DNA from: Rhabdophis nuchalis
Taxonomy: Eukaryota; Chordata; Lepidosauria; Squamata; Natricidae
Direction: 5' to 3'
NCBI GenBank assembly: GCA_039707465.1
Contig: CM077644.1
Location: forward strand, 201,287,962-201,351,961
Length of the DNA: 64,000 bases
Shown piece after piece: positions 58,704-64,000 of this stretch; position 1 is the stretch's first letter, and the number at the start of each line of letters is the position of its first letter. Under the pieces are notes generated by a model, which saw only the letters and a program-made list of their open reading frames with translations, was not told the origin of the DNA and searched no databases. A program made the translations under genes and the position numbers.

Positions 58704-59059
58704 GGTTAAAAGTTAGAGTCACTGCCACCAAGATGGCGTTTTCCGGGTGGGGCTGGTGGGGCAAACCAGGAGCTCAGTTCAGTTCAGGGCTGTGAAGTTG
58801 CAAACAATTCAGAAACCAAAAGAGACACAATTTCCCAAATAGTAATAACGAAGGTATTCCAGAGAAGAAGTCACAAATCCATCAAAAGAAATTTTTTTTT
58901 CAAAAATCCAGAGAGAGTCCTGCTTTCAAAGAGACGCTGGAAATTTTCCTTAGTTGAAATAGTCAGGCAGGGACAAAAAGAATCCACTTCCACCGCTCAT
59001 CTCAGCCAGAGGGAGAGAGTAGCAAAATAAGAATTTTTTAAGCTCAGCCAGACCCAGAA
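58704..59059 (-). promoter_or_regulatory. L1-type 5' UTR with YY1-like site
   Basis: The region between the TSD and the ORF1 start. CAAGATGGCGTT on the plus strand (58728-58739) is a YY1-type site, about 30 bp before the ATG. YY1 directs start-site choice in mammalian L1, where the site lies near +13, so the position here differs. Promoter role is inferred. Confidence 0.4.
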
Positions 59060-59204
59060 AATTTAATTCTTTCTTGTGCTATTATTTTCCTTTCTTTGCT
59101 CCAACAACATTGTGTCTCATTCACTCTGCATTCTTCCTTTATTTAAAAAGAAAAAGAAAAATATGCTGGTTGTAGACTTGATGATTCAAACTAATATTGT
59201 TAAG

Positions 59205-59365
59205 CATTATCTATCCACAGCCTTCCACAGTTGTGGGTGCTCCATCACTGAAGACTTTCAAGGGAAGATTGGACAACCATTTCTCAAGAATGGTATAAGG
59301 ACTTCTACCTTGGGCAGAGGGTGGAACTAGAAGACTCCCAAGGTCTCTTCCAGCTCTATGATTGT
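59205..59365 (+). mobile_element. CR1 3' end
   Basis: TGTGGGTGCTCCATCACTGA, TTCAAGGGAAGATTGGACAA and GGTGGAACTAGAAGACTCCC are the last part of a CR1 in sense orientation. No tail repeats remain. Confidence 0.7.
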
Positions 59366-60127
59366 ATGCTTACTTTTAATATGGTTATTGATCATTCAGG
59401 TTTCTTTCTCCTGGCAATTTATCTGTTTTCTCTTTTCTTCCTTCATTTCCTTCATTCTATGAATTGTCAGTCTTTTGAATTTTGACTTCTCTTTTTGTTT
59501 TCTTATTCCTTTCCAGCAGGGACATCCATGAGGGGTCAAAATGTCAAGATGGCATCTGTGCTGCATGATCAAAGCTCTGTTGCTTCTTAATGTGTGTTGC
59601 AAGCACAAAACAAAGGGACATGGTTCTGAACATAGTGTGTTACTGTGCCATCTTGACATTTTTTGAACCTCCCTTCTCTCCTCACCACTGATGCCCTTAA
59701 TCTCCACTATAAATGCAGCAAGTCATTTGGAATTCACTCTCTCCAGCACCTGAAATTCTTTAGTTATACCATTTAAAATCTAAGCAAAAAGCAATTTTTT
59801 TCTTGATATGGATTTTCTTCATTTCCCTATCCAAAAAACAATGACTTTTCAAGAAAGGTTACCCTGAATTTTTCATATAGTTCTCAGCTCAGAACTTGCA
59901 TACAAACATTTTATGTTCCTGTGAAATATACTTAGCATTGTCTTTCAAAACATTGTGGAAACTATATCAGCTTATAAGGAATCTTTTCCTTTTCCTTGTC
60001 TTGAGTTCCAAGGCATTTGACCATCTCCTGAAGAAAGGGAAATAAGACTATGTATGGAAAATGTTGCTTCCAGCTGATTGGCTATAGAAAACTTGGAAAT
60101 TACTAACTTTTCACATTCATCACATTG
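59366..60127. other. no recognisable feature
   Basis: A+T-rich sequence without a supported frame. Confidence 0.35.
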
Positions 60128-60350
60128 GCTTATGAGATACAGTTTGATGTAGTAGTTAAAACATCAGCCTAAAACCAGGAGACTGTGACTTCTAATCCCC
60201 CCTCCTTTGGCACAAAACCATCTGAATAATCCCAAGCCAATCACTCTCTGTTAGTACTGAGAAGGAGGCAATGCCATTATGAAGAAACATTGCCAAAGGA
60301 ATTATAAGGACTAATCCGGACAGTCACAAAAATCAAACTGACTCAGAGGG
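60128..60350 (+). mobile_element. tRNA-derived SINE, diverged
   Basis: GTAGTTAAAACATCAGCCTA, AAACCAGGAGACTGTGACTT and TTCTAATCCCCCCTCCTTTG follow the A-box to B-box region of the SINE at 6300-6490. The body continues with GCCAATCACTCTCTGTTAGT. Confidence 0.6.
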
Positions 60351-60887
60351 GTAAAAATCTTGTTTGTACCTGAAAGCCTGGATATACTTTTTAAGATAAA
60401 TCTTTTGCTAGATATCTATCAGTTTAAATAAATATATCTATTGTTTCTTAGTCTCTTGATTCAAACAAATATGACTTTCTTTCTTTAAATATTTTCATTC
60501 CTTGATTTAACAATTCCTTACTATCTCCTTCATTTTATTGGCAAGTCTACATTTATACAGAACAAAGTCAGAGGAGGAGGAGGAAATGTTCACTTTGCTG
60601 TAGCCCTAGATGCAACATCTATCTATTTTCCTTTTTGTCAAATTAAGAACTGAATCTAATTTAATGATGAAAAGTCTGTATATCTCTTTTAATTAAGAGG
60701 TATAGACTGGATTGTGCTTATTCTCTAACATTATTGCACTGACACAAAGCAGATATTTATAATTTAGCCAAAATGGATAATTATTATTGATATTTGATGG
60801 CAAATCTTTGTACAGTATTATAATCCATTACTGAAAAAGAAAATATTAGCATTCATCTGTTTTGTTTGGAGTTTTCTCAGAGAAGAC
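60351..60887. other. no recognisable feature
   Basis: A+T-rich sequence without a supported frame. Confidence 0.35.
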
Positions 60888-61206
60888 ATCAATAATAATA
60901 ATAATAATAGCCAAATTTATTGACCGCTCCCTCTCCCCACAGGGACTCGGGGTGGTGCACAGGGGAAATAAAAACAATAAATATACAACATACATAACAA
61001 AATTAAAACAGATTAAATTAATTCCTGTGCTAAAATCCCATTAACTAAAAATCCCCATACATTTAAAAACCCATAGAGAGAGAGACTACCCTAGGCCGGC
61101 CAGGCGGAAAAGATGAGTCTTCAATTTCAAGCGGAAGGAGCGGAGGTCCGTGGTCGTTCTAATATCGGGGGGAAGGTCATTCCAGAGGGCCGGGCCCGCC
61201 ACAGAG
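60888..61206 (-). mobile_element. CR1/L2-type LINE 3' UTR and ORF2 end
   Basis: An AAT tail (60890-60909), CAGGGACTCGGGGTGGTGCA and the minus frame [18 protein letters not shown] to AGLG. It is truncated at about 61206, where a perfect hairpin begins. Closest to the subfamily at 44.5-49.3 kb. Confidence 0.85.
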
Positions 61207-61242
61207 AGATAGTTCTCTAAATCCCAATTTAGAGAACTATCT
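61207..61242. repeat. 16-bp perfect hairpin at a LINE 5' junction
   Basis: AGATAGTTCTCTAAAT (61207-61222) is complementary to 61227-61242 around a CCCA loop. Confidence 0.9.
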
Positions 61243-61274
61243 TGGAGTAATATAAAAGTTGAAGAATACAGAAT

Positions 61275-61735
61275 ATAAAACATCAGAGTTGGAAGTCCTT
61301 GGAAATCTTCTAGTCCAACTCCCTGCTCAAGCAGGAGACCCTATACCATTTCCGATAAGTGGCTGTCCAGTCTCTTCTTAAAAACCTCCAGTAATGGAGC
61401 ACCAACTTCTCACAACAAACTGGTTAATTGTTCTGTCAGAAAATTTCTCCTTAGTTCCAGGTTGCTTCTCTGATTGATTAGTTTCCATCCATTGCTTCTT
61501 CTCTTGTCTTTTGGTGCTTTGGAAAATAAATTGAGCCTTCTTCTTTGTGGCAGCCCCTCTTATATTGACTGCTGTCATGTCACCCCAGTTCTTTTTTTTC
61601 ACTAGACTAGACATGCCCAATTCCTACTTCATATGTTTTAGTCTTCAGTCCTCTAATCATTTTTTGTGCTCTTCTCTGCACATTTTCCAAAGTCTCAACA
61701 TCTTTTTTATATTGTGGTGACCTCCCCTGCGGTTC
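61275..61735 (-). mobile_element. CR1 LINE 3' region
   Basis: AGTTGGAAGTCCTTGGAAAT, CTTCTAGTCCAACTCCCTGC, then CTGTCAGAAAATTTCTCCTT and TTGTGGCAGCCCCTCTTATA are the antisense CR1 ending in order over about 460 bp. The frame is broken. Confidence 0.8.
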
Positions 61736-62285
61736 TACTAACAGCCACATCCCAATAAACCATCTTGGTAGATGGACCAAACAAAGTGAAGGTGGCTGTC
61801 TAGTCTTCGACCTTCACTGAGATATAGTATGTATCTATCCTAACATGTGAAATCTGGTCCTGAGAGACTGAGTGGAGGAAACTGATGAATGGTCAAGGAG
61901 GAAAGACTATCAGGCATTTTGAGGTGTTAAGGACAAGACCCTTAGACATCATGGTCATCCACTGCAGCAAGAAAGGTAACCACAGCAGTTCTCTGTGCCA
62001 CTGGATTAAGGTCTCTTCTGTCAAGAGAGTGGGATTGCTACTGTACAATAGCTGTTCCACCATCGTGAACAGTTTGTGCCATGCAATTCATCTTCATCTA
62101 CATCTCTCAATTCATCTGCAGATCATATCAGTCAAAACCAAATTCATTGAGCCTTGTGGTGTTGGGAAAGTGCTGAAGCAAAAGTTGGTGATAACTACTA
62201 GCAGTTGCAACCACAACCTACATATGGGTGGCCCTTGGACTTGTTATTTGTCTCAATACCTAGGACAGAAATGACTGGACATTTC
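61736..62285. other. no assignable feature
   Basis: A 129-codon plus frame (61885-62274) has no domain I recognise. It may be part of an old repeat. Confidence 0.3.
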
Positions 62286-62293
62286 TTCTAGAA

Positions 62294-62709
62294 CAGTGAT
62301 GGCTAACCTTTTTTGGCTCGCGTGCCAAAAGCGGGGGGAGTGCAACGCGTGCCAAAAGCGGGGGGAGTGCAACGCGTGCCAAAAGCGGGGGTGTGATGCG
62401 TGGGCGTGCAACACCCATAATGCTATGTGCATGACCACATGCTTTTGGCACGCTTTTTCCATCCTGCCCAGGCTCCAGAGGCTTTCTAGGAGCCTGGGGA
62501 GGATGAAAACAGCCTCTCCTCCCCATTTCCAGGGGCTTCAGGAGCTTCCCTGAAGCCTCCAAGGGCGAAAAATGTCCTCAAAAGAAGGCCTAAATCAGCT
62601 GGCCAGCGCACACAAGCACACTGGAGCTGACAGGGCAATGCCTCGCATGCCCTAAGAAATGGTTCCGCGTGCCACCTGTGGTACCCGTGCCATAGGTTCG
62701 CCATCACTG
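62294..62709. mobile_element. hAT-type MITE (GATGGCGAACCT family), 416 bp
   Basis: Ends CAGTGATGGCTAACCTTTTT and CCATAGGTTCGCCATCACTG are inverted. Flanks TTCTAGAA (62286-62293) and TTCTAAGA (62710-62717) match at 6 of 8. A 27-bp unit (GCGTGCCAAAAGCGGGGGGA start) is repeated three times at about 62320-62400. Confidence 0.78.
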
Positions 62710-62879
62710 TTCTAAGATAACATTGCTCACTCTAACAGAAGGAAGGATGTTAGAAAAAGTACCCTAAACCTTGTCTGCCCTATAACATCTGGCTAGAAAA
62801 TGGCAGATGGCAGATTACTTTATTGGCAGTTGATCATCAAAAAAACAAAAACAAAACACACCCCAAACCCCCTCATTTT

Positions 62880-63300
62880 TAGAGCCTGGAACCAAGATGT
62901 CATGTGAAAGATAAAGAGACTCCAAGTCCTAACAACCAAACTTCGCTGTTATAGCATTGACATTGCTGCACTGAGTGAGACCACCAGACGGTTCATTACA
63001 GAAAGCAGCGAGTGGATATACATCCTTTTGGAACAGGAAACCACAGACTGACAAAAAGAGTCTATGAATACGTTTATGCAGTCAAAACTGCTCTGCTGAA
63101 GAACATCTCTGCTCTACTGACTGGAATAAATGAATGCATTATGAAGTTCCTCTCAGGAAGTCCTGATATATTACCATTGTCATTATCTATAACCGAGTCT
63201 CAAGAGGCCAGGAGAAGACAAGGAAATTTTCAACAAAGACCTGGATCAGATTATTTGCCCCGCCAGGTGGCAAACTCATCATTCCGATAAACCTTAGTGG
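62880..63300 (+). pseudogene. LINE endonuclease-domain relic
   Basis: Pieces read KTALLKNISALLTGINECIM (63085-63145), resembling the K-xLL-x-L-P-GIN block of a LINE endonuclease, and in another frame GGKLIIPINLSGD near 63265, resembling the KLI-x-GD-F block. Upstream RAWN near 62883 may be the WN start motif. Frameshifted and old. Clade not determined. Confidence 0.45.
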
Positions 63301-64000
63301 GGACAGACTTCCATCTCCTGCTATGTGGTATGTGAGCTTTATAAGATCCGTATATCATACCCCAATCAGTTTGTGGTTTTAAATAATAACATTCTTGTAT
63401 TTCTCAGACAATATTTGAAAGATTCAGTCATGCTGCAAATTTTAGATGCCAGATACAATTACATCACTCTGAGAGTGAGATGGGTGGTACCTACATTTGA
63501 CAAATAAACAAATAAAATCATCACAGCTATGTTCATAGAATCTTTAACAAGGAGGCCAGATTAATATTGTTTTCAGTAATCCAGACTTTCATTGCAAAGA
63601 AGCAGGACTGGGGGTGGACAACTACTCTGAAATAGATACTATTTCTGAAGAGTTCTACGAAAACATGGTGATTTTCTTTTTACTACCATGGTTAAAAGCA
63701 GCATGTTGTTCTGCATGATTTAGGATTGGGAATGTAAATGAGGCCCCTTTCAATTACCAATTATGTTCTCTATTCCATGTTGTGGAAAGATTCAGCTGCC
63801 TTATTTCATGTTCCCGCAATAAATATACAGAAAGAAAATTGATATGCTAATTTCTCTTAAAAAAAAAAAGAAGAAGATGTTACTACACAGAATATTAGCT
63901 TTCAGTCTGGAAAGTATAATGCTATTTTACAATAAAAAGGGCTTACAGTGCTAATTAACAGTGTAGCAATTGCAATAAAATTGTTAAGCATACCATATTA
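63301..64000. other. no recognisable feature
   Basis: A+T-rich sequence to the end of the window, without a supported frame. Confidence 0.35.

Larger units (their letters stand above)
57559..59075 (-). mobile_element. ORF1-only L1-type retroposon (HAL1-like) with TSD
   Basis: The 16-bp sequence AATTTAATTCTTTCTT is present exactly at 57559-57574 and 59060-59075. Between them, read on the minus strand, are a 5' UTR of about 356 bp, an intact ORF1 (58703-57789), about 200 bp of 3' sequence with AATAAA near 57600, and a poly(A) at 57585-57575. No ORF2 is present. The boundaries are complete at both ends, so the loss is internal and the unit retroposed in this form or was cut by deletion after insertion. 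Confidence 0.85.

Noticed and set aside
61885..62274. A 129-codon plus-strand frame
   Set aside because: No recognisable domain, no supporting context, and it ends at a MITE boundary. I left it as unassigned.

Overview
This is a vertebrate nuclear window with no recognisable host gene. The repeat content points to a squamate reptile, most likely a snake. It holds CR1/L2-, L3/CR1-, Rex1-, RTE/BovB- and L1-type LINEs, a Penelope-like element with hammerhead ribozymes, tRNA-derived SINEs, and many short non-autonomous hAT- and mariner-type elements. The pentanucleotide microsatellites joined to LINE 3' ends are typical of snake genomes. All intact or near-intact reading frames belong to retroelements. 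The long Ser/Leu, Glu/Arg, Ile or Asn 'proteins' readable elsewhere are translated microsatellites.

Layout: 0-9.8 kb is dense old repeat: an L3/CR1 3' end, a hAT element carrying a 5'-inverted LINE, a mariner-type MITE, old L2 fragments, SINEs, a second L3/CR1 with a pentanucleotide tail, and a CR1 split by a hAT foldback. 9.8-17 kb is mostly unique A+T-rich DNA with small MITEs. At 17.6-18.8 kb and 21.4-23.1 kb lie two large non-autonomous hAT elements, the first with a GC-rich palindrome, the second with purine minisatellites. 23-30 kb is largely single-copy sequence with candidate conserved non-coding patches and TIR elements. 30.6-35.9 kb holds BovB, a deleted Rex1, and a Penelope-like cluster with GIY-YIG sequence and four complete hammerhead folds in two inverted pairs. 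37-42.6 kb holds several hAT MITEs and an RTE relic. At 42.7-49.6 kb a near full-length 4.8-kb CR1/L2-type LINE sits inside the 3' UTR of a Rex1 element. 49.6-56 kb has another LINE 3' end and a mariner transposase relic. 56-64 kb holds hAT MITEs, CR1 ends and an ORF1-only L1-type element (HAL1-like) with an intact 304-codon ORF1, poly(A) and a 16-bp target-site duplication.

The parts act as a layered insertion record rather than as an operon or pathway. Several nestings can be ordered: L2-type LINE after Rex1; hAT foldbacks after CR1; one TA-flanked element after another. The most interesting signals are the ribozyme pairs, the ORF1-only L1 element, the many hAT copies whose 8-bp duplications can still be read, and three retroelement 5' ends bearing inverted sequence. 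All calls come from reading the sequence; family names rest on recognised motifs, not database searches.
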